From assembly GCA_020055645.1 (NCBI GenBank), contig CM034550.1, positions 19,605,001-19,669,000 on the forward strand: a DNA stretch of 64,000 bases, in the 5' to 3' direction. The DNA comes from Tomocerus qinae. Its lineage: Eukaryota; Arthropoda; Collembola; Entomobryomorpha; Tomoceridae. The position numbers and the translations under genes were made by a program. The stretch's first letter is position 1. The number at the start of each line of letters is the position of its first letter. Under the pieces are notes generated by a model. It made no database searches, had not been told where the DNA came from, and worked only from the letters and a program-made list of their open reading frames with translations. This document shows positions 1 to 47,900 of this stretch, in pieces.

Positions 1-562
1 GGGATGGGAACGACGATGTGTGGTTTCGTAACGAGACTTTTGTTAGTCTCCTTTGGGTATACTAAGCTAACAAATAACCACAGGACTACACAAGAGATAT
101 TCAAAGCTGAAAATAGATGAAAGGTAGGAATGGATGCCTTAGATTAAGTGTTTAATACTATTAACACAAAAGGCTATGCAATATGCACGAGAAAATTCGT
201 AATGCACCTCTTTTGCATTCAGTGTAGCCATAACCATCACTTACTCTGGATTAGTATAAAACAGGCGTTAATTTTCACAGCTTTATGAATGGCAAGGTTT
301 CCCATAAAATTAGCCACGCCAAACTGGCTAAAACCACAGAACAATTAGTATTTATGCAAGAAACGTCATTCTCCTATCCTCCTCTCATATCTCATATCAT
401 TTCTTTATCTCTTGCTTTTGCTTTTGCAACTCCTTTCATTTGCGACAACTAAAACGATCGAATTTGTGCGTAGGAAAAGCATGTAAAACCAAGAAAATGT
501 GTAAATTAGTTCAACATTGTAGGCAAGAGTTTTTGAAAATAATATCCAGACTAACACCAAGG
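1..562. other. No recognised gene
   Basis: AT-rich sequence with short open frames only. None shows a domain or splice structure I recognise. Confidence 0.5.
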
Positions 563-1130
563 TTTGACCATTGTTTGACCTCTGCATTTTTGTAGACAAT
601 GTGATTTTTTCAGATTATTTGTAATTTGATACCATTCCAGCCAACACTATAGGATTATTCAGACAATTGTCCGAGAAAATCGTCGGGAAATATGATGATA
701 TCGTGTGTAGGTATTAGAACTCATATAATTTGAAACTTTTATTATTCTGATTCCGAAAGTCGATATTTGACCATCATTTGTCCTCCACATTTTTATAGAC
801 AGTGTGATGTTTTTCAGATTATTTGTAATTTGATACCATTCCAGCCAGCACTATAGGAAGATTTAGCAAATTATGTTCAAGGAAATCGTCGGTAAATATG
901 ATAATATCGTGTGTAGGTATTAGAACTGTTATGTAACTGATATAACTCTGATATAAGATTTTGTTGTTGGAAGTTGGAAGCTGGAAGTCGATATTTGACC
1001 ATCGTTAACCCTCCACAGTTTTATAGACAGTGTGATTTTTTTCAGATTACTTGTAATTTGATAGCATTCTAACCAACACTAGCAAAAAAAGTTACCTAAC
1101 CCTTCGAGAAAATCGTCGGGGAATATCTTA
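563..1130 (+). repeat. Imperfect tandem repeat, about 204-228 bp unit, 2.6 copies
   Basis: Three copies begin at about 563, 768 and 995 with TTTGACCAT, followed by TTTTnTAGACAnTGTGAT. Each then has CAGATTAnTTGTAATTTGAT (611, 815, 1043), CCAnCACTA and AAATCGTCGG. The first two copies also share ATATCGTGTGTAGGTATTAG. Unit lengths are about 205 and 227 bp, and the third copy breaks off near 1130. I see no terminal inverted repeat or coding potential. It reads as a degenerate local satellite or a tandemly inserted dispersed repeat. Confidence 0.8.
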
Positions 1131-4100
1131 GTAGATACAAAAGATAATTACAGTAAAAATTGTAATAATTATCCTTGTCTTAGTCTACCCCTATAGTCCT
1201 TTGTTTACTGTAACAAAAGATGGCCAGATGTCTTACCTTGTGGTGAATATTATATTACAATTCCTAGATTCATTCAACCTTCATTTCGTGTGTTGACTAT
1301 AGCAGAGGTCATAATGTATAAGGAACGGACAAAACTCTAATTTTTAGGTACGGTAGATAGAATGTTTACAAATCTATGGAAAATAGACATTGTTATTGTC
1401 CGTCCGTCCAGCTCTGACGCAAGTGGCTGCATGAAAGTCCAATTGGATTACATTACCTTCGTGTCTAGGCAGCGTTTGTGTAACTTAATAAATGATTCCA
1501 TATGTGGTGCATACATTCACACGTAGTTTACCAACGCCATTCTCAAGCCAAAAGAATAGAAATAAGATACACATCAGGAAAGAGAAAGGAATGACAAAAA
1601 TTACAAAAATGTTTATCCTACATAAATCAGGAAGAATAAATTGAGAATCCTTTCGTAATCTTTGTCCTAGAACTAGGTACTTCCGCATTAACACTCAACA
1701 CTAAAGAATTTTCTAATACTTAAGTCAATTTATCAGTAATGCTAACGCTAACATCTTTCTAGGCTTATTGTTATTCAACAGGGCTTATTGTTATTTCTTC
1801 AGCCATTACGATTTTGACTGTGATATTATGATTAAACTGTAAAATAATAATATATCTGTAATATAGTTGTAGTTGCAGCGGGATTGACAGAAAAGTTTTC
1901 TATTTTGTTTCATTTCGGGCGAACTTTGAAATCGGGCAATTTTGGACGAAATCGGACCAATTTTGTCGTAAGCTTTTTTGAGCTTAATCAGTTAACTTCG
2001 GTGGCAGTTCTGGAGAATGTAGCTCATATGGACGGTAGTCTACTGCTGTTTGGGCAGCTATAATGGTGAAATGGCCCGAAGAGTTTAGCGTTATATTATT
2101 ATTTTATGAGATGCACATGTAATGCAAACCCAAAATCTCAAATTATAGTTTTATATAATTGTAATTCTATTGTAATTACTTAATTGGTACATAATTAATA
2201 TAGAGATGAGAGAGAAATGAAGTCGGGAGTAACTGTGAATTGATGAATAGAAGATAGGCAGGGAAACAAGGATTATTGTGTCAATACTATTAATGCAGTG
2301 CACTTATAGAAATAAAAGATTGTGAAGTAAACAAGAGAGGGATGGGAGAGAGTTAGTAGGCGGGGTATGCACACTTGGCTAATTCAATGCATAATTGATG
2401 GGTAAGTAAAGGCCGGTCTTCAGTAGTACTAAGTATTCTGTTTAACTTTGTTTGTCTGTAGAGGCAGCCAATATTCCGTTCCTCCCTCGCATTCATCTCC
2501 ACTCGAATAACGTATTCATCTCGTCATAAATAATAACATCTCATGTTTATTTCATGGCCAAGGGTTTTCAGTAAAGTCCATCCAGCAAGTCTTAGCATCT
2601 CCTACAACATCATCTCATAGCCACTGTATTTTTATTTACATTTGCTTAAATGCTAATGCTCTTTTTTATACTAGTATTCAGTTTACCTTGCTTTTAGGTT
2701 CCGTTTGAGTGCAAGTTATCTGTTCTATCTAGATAAGTACTGTTGTGAATGACATCATTCAAGACTCAAGTCAAGCAGCGTAAACTTCTTTTAACTTTTC
2801 ACCAAATAAATATAAACCATAAGAGTCTTTAAAGGTCAAAAGGTCTCTCTCATTCTACATAACTTGAGAAAGACACAAAATGTGTCTATTCGTTGATGCA
2901 CATAATAAAACGCACTATAGCAGTAGCAGACTCAGACTAAGTTAAGTACACACTAACAATAGACTCTCCTCACTTGATTTCTACGCAAACAGTCTATAGT
3001 AAATATAGTAGTAAAAACAATACAAAAAACTTTTCCATTGTAAAATCCCATCTTTAAGTATCTTTTCTCTATCAAAATAAAAATAAAGACTATAGGATAT
3101 ACACAAATTCAATTTGCCAACAACTTGTGAAACTGTCTACACACTTTTATAATGCAAATATATAAAAAACTTAACTCTTCTACTTAATATTGTATAACTA
3201 CCGGAGAGATAGTACTTATTTAGAAGACTAGATCTTAGTAGATACCTAAGCACTATCCATATTGAATTTCTCGTGTATAGCCAAAACCATTTCCCTAAAG
3301 CTCCTTTACAACAGATATAATATCTTATGTCGTACTAGTCCATAAATTGACATTATTTTAGAAACCTAACAGCTATTGTGTTGGCAAAGGATCATAACAA
3401 TCTGTCTCAAAAAAACTCATATGCTACATGTTCTAACATTGAGACTATCAGCATCGACCTTCTTTTTATTCGATGTACACGAATAAACATTGTCTATTAT
3501 TTTATTCATCGATTTCGGTTTTGTCCTTTGTCATCAGTTGACATGTAGTACATTCAAATGTCAAAGTATTAAATACAAACGTAATTGACTACTGAATTGG
3601 AAGATCAAGATCTACTTCTTTAACAAAAGATTCACAAAAGATGACAACTGAATGAAGCTGCAATATTATGATGATAGTTGGACAAAACACGAATGGGGGC
3701 GTCTTGCAAGTTTTTATTTTGGCTCTCCTGCGAAGCATGTTATGCAAGGTAGAATTTGTATGGCTTTGATAAGTACAACTGTAATCTATTGTATTTACTT
3801 TCAATTCAATAAATTCTATTGTAATGCAAGCTAGTTGATTGTCAGAAGTTAACTAGACTAAAGATTTTCTTTTATGTATGGTAATTTGAGAATTTTCAGC
3901 TACAGAATTCACAAAACATTTTTGTACAGCTATCCCTACAATTTCTGAAAATACCCTAAAATAATTTTCCTTTGATATTTTAACAATTTATTTGATTGCT
4001 AAACTAACAGATGAAATTTAATATTCAACCTCCGCAAAATGACTTTCTCTCTAACAAGTGCTTCAATGTATGTCAATCCCAGAGAAAACCTTTTGTTGCC

Positions 4101-7100
4101 AGAACTGATCTGTGCGGAGGTGATCTTTGCTCGTATTCTGCCTCCAGCTCTACCAAACCGCTTTTCACAGAACATTACCTTTCACAAATATCCATTAATA
4201 CTATATATGATATTTTGAATTTTAACTGCCTGCATATTTACCCAACTTTTTCTGGAATATCTGCAATAATTGTCTGTTCTCAAAGGTACATTTTGACAAC
4301 TTTCTCAACAAGAATTTTCGCCCACTTCCAGTTTGTATTCATCACTGTCAATTAAACAAATATCAAAGGTAACAATGTTTTAATATAATGCAGCTGCCAT
4401 TCATACTTTCATACTGACATTTACTGGATATTGCTACCTCTCAATGAAAAATATTTACAAAACCCCTTTTCTTACCCGCTCACTCATTGTCTGTCTGTAA
4501 CAAAATCATAATGCAATCGTACAGCACTCTACCTTGAGGAACTTTCGTTGAGCACGGTAAACTACATTTTATTATACGAAATACAACCTGTCTTGCTTTT
4601 CTGGCTGAATTGAATGGATTTATTCCCAGAAAATTCAAGGAATACATTATCTGTTAACGCAGTACTATTGTAATAATATTTTCTATACGTTTTCAGCACA
4701 TTATTTTGTTTACCTTTCAGATAGTCTTATTTGACTGTAATTTACATATATGGGAGACACAAGTGACATCTGATTGGCTATGACTAGTATTTAGGAGGCA
4801 AATTCATAATTTATGGAATTATTACTGAATACGCGGGATTGTTGAATAAATTGCAATAAAATGCATTTCGTTTTCAGGAATGGGATTTATTTTATTCTGA
4901 AATGTGCACTAACATGAAAGAGATGATAAACATTATCCCAAAAAGGTGAGTGGGTTAAGGGTTAACCCTTTGGCTTGTGTATCTTTGGATTTTATCTGGG
5001 CGAGTAGAGTTTTTGGATGGAGTGTAGCGGATTGAAGATGGGATTTAGGAAGATAATAATGGATGGTACTATGGAAAAATCAAAGTGGTTGACGATGAGT
5101 GAGTAGAGACAGATATTTGAATCTTTGAATGTAGAAAAGTTGTCTTGACAGATGGAAAATGCGAAAGCTCTTGTTTCCTCCGGGTTATATTATATTAGCT
5201 TGGAAATGTTTGTGGCTTTAACTTAGCTGTTACCACATCGTTGAATGCAAATCTTCATCTCAATCTGAGGTTTACTTACTACATACATCAGTTTTCCTCT
5301 CTAGGGAAATAAAAATGCACGAGAGTGATACACTAATATATAACTCACGACTACGCAGATACAAACTCTCATTTTTAAAGCAAAAGCAATACTATTGCTT
5401 TTGCCTCATCAACTCAAACTCAACAACAGTTTTCCATTCAACGAACTCTTCCCTATTGAACCCTGATTTTCTCTTCGTCATCCTTATTTGGGGTGACATC
5501 ATCATCAAGTAAGTACAGGTTATCCCCGATTTTCCCTTATTGCTACCCAATAATTTTCCATATTACAAATCTCACGGTTTTATCGCGTACAAAAACTAAA
5601 TCTATTTATTATTTAGAGAATTTGCATATTTATCTTAGTGTAAGATAGTAGCATGCTTAAAGAATTTGCATACAATTGCAAAATGACCCTTGAAGGTGTA
5701 TTCAATGATGGTTTCGTTGGGCGAAAATTTTGGAACAACTAATAGTTGGTAATGTAATAGTCGAATATTTATGGGAGGCAGTAATTTTCTGCGGAAAACT
5801 CGTTAGGAGGGTGGGAAAAGGATTTGGGAAGCTTTTCTATCCTTTAATTCATACTTTAATGGTTCCTCAGTGTAAAAGTTGTAGATATCCTCCCACACCT
5901 CCTACGGAGGAGGAAAAGATTCTAGTCAAGCATATCCACTTGGCCGAAAATGAATAAAGAATACTTGAACACGTAGGTATTGGGAAAACTGGATATGAAA
6001 TTCCGTTATGGCTCTTTTTCCTACGGAATGGGTAAAATAAATTCAAAACGCCTTTCTCAATCCACACATTGCATTCTAATATTATTGCTGCAATAAAAAT
6101 ATCATCTCCGTAGGCCATGCAGACCAACCATGGAAAATAAACCAAGTTATTCCTATAACATTTTCCTAACTGCCCCCATCCACTCTCTACCTCCAACACA
6201 GTCGAGCCAAGGATCAACGTGTCTTATCTGAACACATAGAAAGGCAAAGCAATAGATTTTCACCCACACTTTTCAACCACAAGATTCACAAGCCCTAAGA
6301 CTTTTTTCTAAAAATAATATTCAATTTTCTACCTCTTTTTCTACGTACGAAGCAAATCCCGCTATCATTGCCTAATAAGCATATAGCTAATACACTTTAT
6401 TAATAATAATAGTTCATCATACAAAAATACAGATAAATACACAGTTGTAGTTTTGTAGGCTACAGGAGTCTGTATTAATGACTAATGAGAGATAATAGCA
6501 CAGAAGAAAGTTCAGAATCTGAATTTTTTGTTGTAACTGATTTTAGCTTCCAGGGTACAAAATAATTAAAAGAATCTTAATCTTAACTGTTTATGCAAAA
6601 TTGTACCTTTCTTTTTACCATAGAATTAAATTCTTGAATTATTAAGTAGGTTTACTATTAGTTTTTGATGGGGGATCTAAATAGCTAGAAGCAAGAGACT
6701 TTCCCCTCGTATAAAATGAAAATAAAGTAAGTTGATATTTGAAAATGCAATAATCTAGAGAAGTAGAATCTAGTGAGTTTATAAATCGTTAAATCTGATC
6801 GGTGGATTTACGTAAGCATAATTCTAATAAATCATCCAATCTGATTACATTACTAAGTACACATAATCCCTGTGCTAGGCATTGTATTAATTGGGTGTAA
6901 GTCAAAGAAGTGAGCATTTAGGGAGGAGATTGAGAAGAAATGGAAGAAATCGAAGAAGTATTAAATTTTGGATTTGCAGGGAGTTCTTAGAAAAAAGTGA
7001 GATTTCATTGTAGTGAGAGAAAAGTCGAGTTTCTGGTTGTGGTAAGAGTAAATATAAGGAAAGTCTGTGTATAGGTTTGGCTTCTGTTGGAGAAACAATC

Positions 7101-10100
7101 TGAATGTGAAGTAGATGGATATATAGGATATATCTGAGATGATGGTTGTTGTGGGCGTATAATTTCAAAAGTGTAGGTGTCAAGTCATAATCTTTCTAAC
7201 TGAATGGGTAGAAGTGCCTATTTCTGCTCTATATAGACTAGAATCTGTTTGACTAGGGCTTTTAGAGGGATGGATAGTCTATATAAATATATCTATACGA
7301 TCTGATCGGATCTGATCTGATTGTATAAGAGGAATATCTTTTTGGCATGGTCTCTTGGCTTAACTTAGCGTGGCCTACCTCCCTCTCCTCGTCTCAACTT
7401 ATTTCCTAATGTGAAAGAGATATTTATATCTTGTATAGGCATAGCTACTATTTCTATACTAATAATAATGCTGTATCGTAGTAGTACGGGTGCTTTCCAT
7501 TGTGTTCTTTTGAAAAGATTCATAGCTATGTGCAATTCTTCAGTGTAAAGTACAGCTACTACCTACACGTCGTTGTGTACTGAAGATAACTAGCTCGGTA
7601 ACTTCCTACTTACCTTATCAATCTTAAGTTAAGATCCAGTGAGCCAGCCAGGGCATAGGAGATAGAAATCCAGACCTTTGTGTAAGCTAGTCAGCTGAGT
7701 CTAGACATGAATCTCGAGATTCAATTCTTCCTTAGGGTTTGTTCAACACATGTTTGCACAATCCTTACAATACAATACGCAGGAAGGAGCAAGAAATGTA
7801 AACTTACATCTCCACTTTTACACTCCCTACTTTCATTCTTACTTTCACTCACATACCTAGATAGATGTGTACGTAAGCATGAAAAATCAATTGTTTAACA
7901 ATGTCATGGGATTACGCCTTTTCTCTCCCTCTCCCTCCGCTTCAGAATAATATATTTTCATGCAATCTCAATACTCCTGCACAAATAAATAGATTTTAAT
8001 TACCTCTACTTCTTAACCTACTTTCTCTTTTCACCGTAATTTAATCATCTTTCGAGATTAACCCAGAATCAAATGCCTAGAGCGTATTCAACTATCGTAA
8101 TATGTCATTAAAACCTGTTTTAATATCAATTTCGTGAAATTACTAATACTTGGAAATACTAATTACATTATTATGCCTATGGATAAGGATTTTATTACAT
8201 AAAATAATATCTAGGACATGTAGGCGTAGCACTAGGATGCTAATAGAGGAATAAATTTTTATTAGAAATATGGTTCAGTTTCTCAATAAATCCCATTTTT
8301 TACTTTTATTTTCTTTCTCAGCGCATTATAAGTAGTAATAGATGGTATTAGTAGTTACAAGAGGATTTTTACAATGTAAGTCATAAACTGAAGTGAGTTA
8401 GGTAGGCCTATGTATGTAAATTGGAATTATATCGTGTGAATAGTCAATTGTTACACTTCCATGTTCAAATATGCCAGTTCGTATGTATAATTTATAGAAT
8501 CTTGTGTTTATTGTATTTGTACAAGCAAATCGATGATATTTAGTATGTCTATAATACCTATTCTTCGGGTTACTAAGTTATAACATTTACACAATTACTA
8601 TTACACATATTTATGCCTAGGTAATTATTAATTTACCATTCTTCGCAATGAACATGTTTGTCTTAGACACGATTCCGCACTCGTTTATTACTGGATACAC
8701 AGTACATAGTATGTACGCATTATTTAATACAGAACACATGGTATTATATTACACAATGATACACTTGTGTTCTCCTGTCTATACATTATTTAGTAAATAC
8801 ACATTCTCAGTATGGATTTACTCAAAAATAAAGTCGGAAAGAGAAGGTACATTAGTGATTGATAAGTATAATAACACTTTTATTTTTTGACTGTAATTCT
8901 CTCACGTATTCTACAATTATGTAAGTAAATGACTCGACGGAGAAAACCGGTCAGAAAAAATAGTAAGATATTTTTACGATAATTCTTAAGTGACAACGTA
9001 GAGTTCTTAGAATTGAAACTAATATAACCTATTACTAAACTATACAAAAAATCATGATAATACAGTTTCTTCTTAAGTAGTTGGCTTAATTACATTTGAT
9101 TTGTAATACCGAGTACTTATACACACATTTACATTTACGTTGTATGAATTGCACATTTTCCATTGATTACTTACACTTAATATAGAAAGTTACCAAGAAT
9201 TTGCACTATTTATTATTATAATATGCTCACCTGGTAAATCGTACATATTTAAATCTGTAGTTTTACGGAAAAAGTACGAGGATAAGACAACACGTGTCAA
9301 AACAGCTATTTAGTTACCATTTTGTTCAAGTACGTACATTTAATATATACAATTAGTTCCGTAATTAATTTCCTGGAAATATTTACAACAGGAATACCTA
9401 GTTTGGCCACTTTAAAATTTGTATTTCTAGAGGACAAGTAAATCTATTCCGTATCTGGAGCTATTTTCTTTCCTACAAACAATACCATTGTGTTTGTCGT
9501 AACAAATACCTAAATACATTACTATTTCCTAGTACAAGGATACAAGCAGTGTAAACAGTTAGGTTTAGGAATGTTGTTTTGTCTCTAATTCTTCCCTTGT
9601 ATTAAATACATAAGTGTTAAGACATGTTTTAATAAGTGTATTCTATGGCAGGCTAAAACTGTTTACTAAATAGTCTAGTAAAATTCTATGTAATACAATC
9701 TATTCTGATATAAGAGGTGGACACATCAGTAAGAAATGTTCTCAGGGTTCACAGACCACAATAATGTGTCCATTGCAATAGATGCTAATGACCCATTGAT
9801 ACTTACTAGTCAGACATGAAGAAATATTTGTAATAAACCACATAATTATTAGTTCCAAAATTAACTTAGAAGGCAATAGTTCCTGGTAATTGTGACGTTT
9901 ACATTTTCTTATCTTTAGTACACGTAAATGACAATAGTTGAAAAACCTGCACGTATAGAGATTTAACCTAATAGATACTATTGTCATTGACACAGGCAAA
10001 ATGTATTACTTTGCCAAATTGCAAATCTTTTGACAGTACTATTATATTTACCAATTACAAGCATTTCGTTTGCAACTGCACAAGTAGACAATAAATACAT

Positions 10101-10394
10101 ATTTTATTGGTACTCATGCAAGTATTAAGTATAGCAAGTACAATGATACAGCTACTTTTGACATTTGGGCATTAACCACTATTAATATACGGTGGAAAGT
10201 AAAGTGTAGCTTTAAATGGCAATTTCTCTTCTACTACGCAGGTAGGATTTGAATTTGGCTATTTACTATTTATGTGATGGTATTAAGTATTTATAGTAAA
10301 CTCTAAGATGAGTTGTAACAGCATTCAAGCAATGAAATTGCTTTACATAGTTAATTAAAGGTACTTTAATGTAAATCTGAAACGAGGAGGTAGA
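1131..10394. other. Downstream flank of RSK, no recognised gene
   Basis: About 9 kb of AT-rich DNA. The longest open frames (4011-4355 plus; 5867-6217 minus) encode low-complexity or unfamiliar strings with no motif, no partner exon and no conserved look, so I do not call them genes. Small features include a GATCTGATC-type simple repeat at 7299-7321 and the 12-bp palindrome AGGGTTAACCCT near 4958-4969. I found no tRNA, rRNA or transposase. Confidence 0.5.
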
Positions 10395-10404
10395 ATTTTC
10401 AGGG

Positions 10405-10597
10405 GGTTAGGAATTTCTATCCGGTTTATTTATTTACAGAGTTGTAAGTAGAGTAGTATAAAGTTTGACTGGAGAGTTGTATGGGATGAGTCGAAAGTTT
10501 CTTCGTAGTTTCGGACTGAACTCTGGACTGTTGTACGTACGGATCTCACCACATCACTGTTCTGGTGTACTATTGTTAAGTTGAGAACAAGGATGGA
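10405..10597 (-). terminator. RSK 3' UTR with tandem poly(A) signal
   Basis: AATAAATAAA on the minus strand (10425-10434) is the first canonical AATAAA after the stop codon, about 165 nt downstream. No other AATAAA lies between 10435 and 10597. Cleavage would be expected 10-30 nt further, near 10395-10415. The implied 3' UTR of about 190 nt is short. I saw no clear GU-rich downstream element, so the exact end is inferred. Confidence 0.6.
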
Positions 10598-44992
<34,395 letters not shown>

Positions 44993-47900
44993 CTGTCCAC
45001 AAATAAGTAAAGTTGCCACATAAATACCACGACGCTTCCACCCTTTTCCTTTACTTAAGCCCATCTTCAATGAGTTCATTGTTTCATCACATGAGCCACA
45101 ATTACAAAATATCAGACTACCAAACGCCAAAATGACAATACAACAATAAATTGCAATAAATATCAGAATAATGTCAGTCTAGACGATTTAGAGCACTTTG
45201 GTCCATAAAATTTCAATCAGGAAAATACAAAGGCACACAATGATTATCGAAATCGTAAAAGTTTTGTAGTTGAGTGTAAAAATATTCTTATCTACTTCCT
45301 AACATGTAGCAAATAATACCGATTATCTAGAATCTGCCGAGTAGAGTTGAATACAACATATGAGATACATAAAAACTAATTAGCTCTATATCACTCTCTG
45401 TTAATCTCCGGGGTGTGTGCAGCAAATGTCAAATGTCGACCCAATTCCGGATTTCTCATCTGGAGAATTACATTCGATTCCACATGAGATAGCAAGAAGG
45501 CGTAGGGAATCCTCGCGAGTCAAAATCCATTTATCAGCAATCCACTCATCTTATATGTCGCAATGGAAGACGTAGGAAATCCTTCTAGTATTAATACAGG
45601 AATGTAGCAGCGTTTTCCTTAATGTGTCACATATCGTTGTAAATAGTTGTTTGTAGTATATTCTCCAAAACGAGAGCAAATATCTCTCATTCTCATTTCA
45701 CAAAATACCAGAAGGACTAACTCTAACAGCCTAACGGCAATATTACATTGCTAATAGAAAAAAGTATTCTTCCAAGCAATTTCCACAGAGAATAACGATG
45801 AAGCTGGATCGACTACTACGACAATACAAAGTACTATGAGAGATATGGCATATACCCGCTTCACTTCTTTGGTGAGACAAGAACCAGATGTGAATTTCGC
45901 TTACAACTCACACGGCCAAATTACTTACTCTCCTTAAATCTTTCTCAAGAATTGCACTAACATAACAATCAACACATAGAGGTACAAATTGACCAATCCA
46001 AACACAAACGCGCAATAGTCAACTACTTATGTTTCATATTAAATATACGTATGATGAAACTTATGTCTGAATGCTATGCATGTAGTCTTATTTATTTCGG
46101 TACTAAGTGTTTTTAGTTTTTTTTGTGTATAAGTGGCATTTGACTACTGAGAGTATCTAGAGGTACTTCAATTTACGCCCACTGAAGTTAATTTCTTCAA
46201 GTATCGTCACATATGATGTCATTTATGAGAAATGATAGTCATCATTGCATTACCGATTCAAGAATCTTGTTAATTAGAGTTCTAGGATAATATTTACACA
46301 TCTGCGCTAGTTTCTTTGTGTAAAATTAAACATGCACAACAACTTGTGTATTATGGTGAATCACAAAAAAACTTTTATAGTACATTAACAAGCTTTTGGG
46401 TCAAAGATTTACTGTCAGTTGCAATAACACCGTGTATTGTGGAAAGTAGTCAACATGTGTGTGTAATCAATTTGTACACATAAGAATAAGTAGAATATAA
46501 TTGGAAGTATATATCAATCCGACATGAGATTAATGTAAAATTACTAGCAATAAGTCAAGGAACACGTACACATTGAGCTGAACATATTATTTTATAGACA
46601 CGTTTCAGATGTCACTTTCCAGTTCACAAAAGCAACAATATCCAGACAACAACATAGAAAAAGTAATGCCGAGCATCAAAGATAGACTTGGGCAAGGTAG
46701 AAAACACAACAGGGAACGTTTGCTTGTGGTTATTGCAACATCCATTAGAGTCCTAGACGAGCACTAATGCAACCCAAGGTAAACTTTTGTAACGTGCACT
46801 ACTAAATACAAGACGAGTTTTCGTGTGTAAACACAGATAAGTTATATAGAGCATAAGATAGAAAACGAATAGCGCGTGAGGGAATTTTCGGTACTCTTTC
46901 TTCTGCTTTCAGAATTTTGGGTCACATTCAGCAACTAGAAGAGGTTCTTGTATCCCTGAAGTACATGTGTAGCCTATTTTATTCTCGTGGAAAAAGAATG
47001 TAAATATTTCTATCTTTCTGGCAATTTAGCAATTCTGAAAAAGCTGCCGAAACATATTTCATCCTAATGTCAAGTCACGACATATAAGACAAAACGAATC
47101 TTGGAAAATCCATCTATGTCAGTTAACTCGAAAAATTCTTGTTCCCAGAAATATGCATTCTCACTGACAATGGAAAGGAGAAAATGTTATCACTTGCCAA
47201 AATGTGGCTGCAAGAGCAAAATAAGGAAGCACTCACTCACTTCGTTAAATGCAGACAACATGTAACAGTAAATATTTCTTATCCTTAACAGGATAGAAGC
47301 ACTTTGTATTTATAGCTAAATGCATAAAATGTAATTGTAATCCAAAATCCGTGCTGTTTTAGAAATACTTCAGTTTACACATTAACAGATATGAGACCAG
47401 GAAAAATATACAAAAATAGAAAATCTAGAGATCTGCACGACTGAGTCTATCTCGCAGACATACGTATATGAAGAATATAAATATGTACCTACAGATGACA
47501 GATAGTTAGCTGTAAACAGTATTTAAGTATAGAAATATTTCTTGTGCAAATTTAATTTGCGTGCTTTTAGCAAAAGTAAAAAAAGTTAGTCGTCACAGAA
47601 AAAGCACTCGAGTAAGAGTTCACAGGAGATATCACAATTAGCGAAGAACAAACGATTGCGTTAGATACTGGTGAGGAATATATCTCAAACAACATCCCAA
47701 ATGTCCAGAAGTGACGCGAAGTCGTAAGAGTTCAAGTTAGGGGCGAGAGCGAGAGAACTAATTAAAATCTCTCGCTTCTATCTTTGTAGCTGTCTATCTG
47801 TCTCTAAGGCTTCTCTGTTTGGTCTGCCTGATGGGGTTTGGTTTCCTCTACACACACGCAATCCTAATCAACCAGATAAAAGTGATTGCGTTGTCTTTCT

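Noticed and set aside
4011-4355. 114-codon open frame on the plus strand
   Set aside because: No domain, unfamiliar Cys/Ser/Phe-rich sequence, no supporting context.
4465-4975. ACCCGCTCACTC and complement of GAGTGGGTTAAGG as possible element ends
   Set aside because: The match is short and imperfect, with no convincing flanking duplication.
5730-6217. Overlapping open frames on both strands (PPTPPTEEEK-type string on plus)
   Set aside because: The plus frame starts at TTG in eukaryotic DNA and neither strand shows a recognisable domain or exon borders.
47238-47261. Minus-strand ATG with seven codons (MLSAFNE) before a GTGAGT donor as RSK first exon
   Set aside because: Poor start context (T at -3) and no similarity to RSK N-termini. 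It shows how often such pairs occur by chance.
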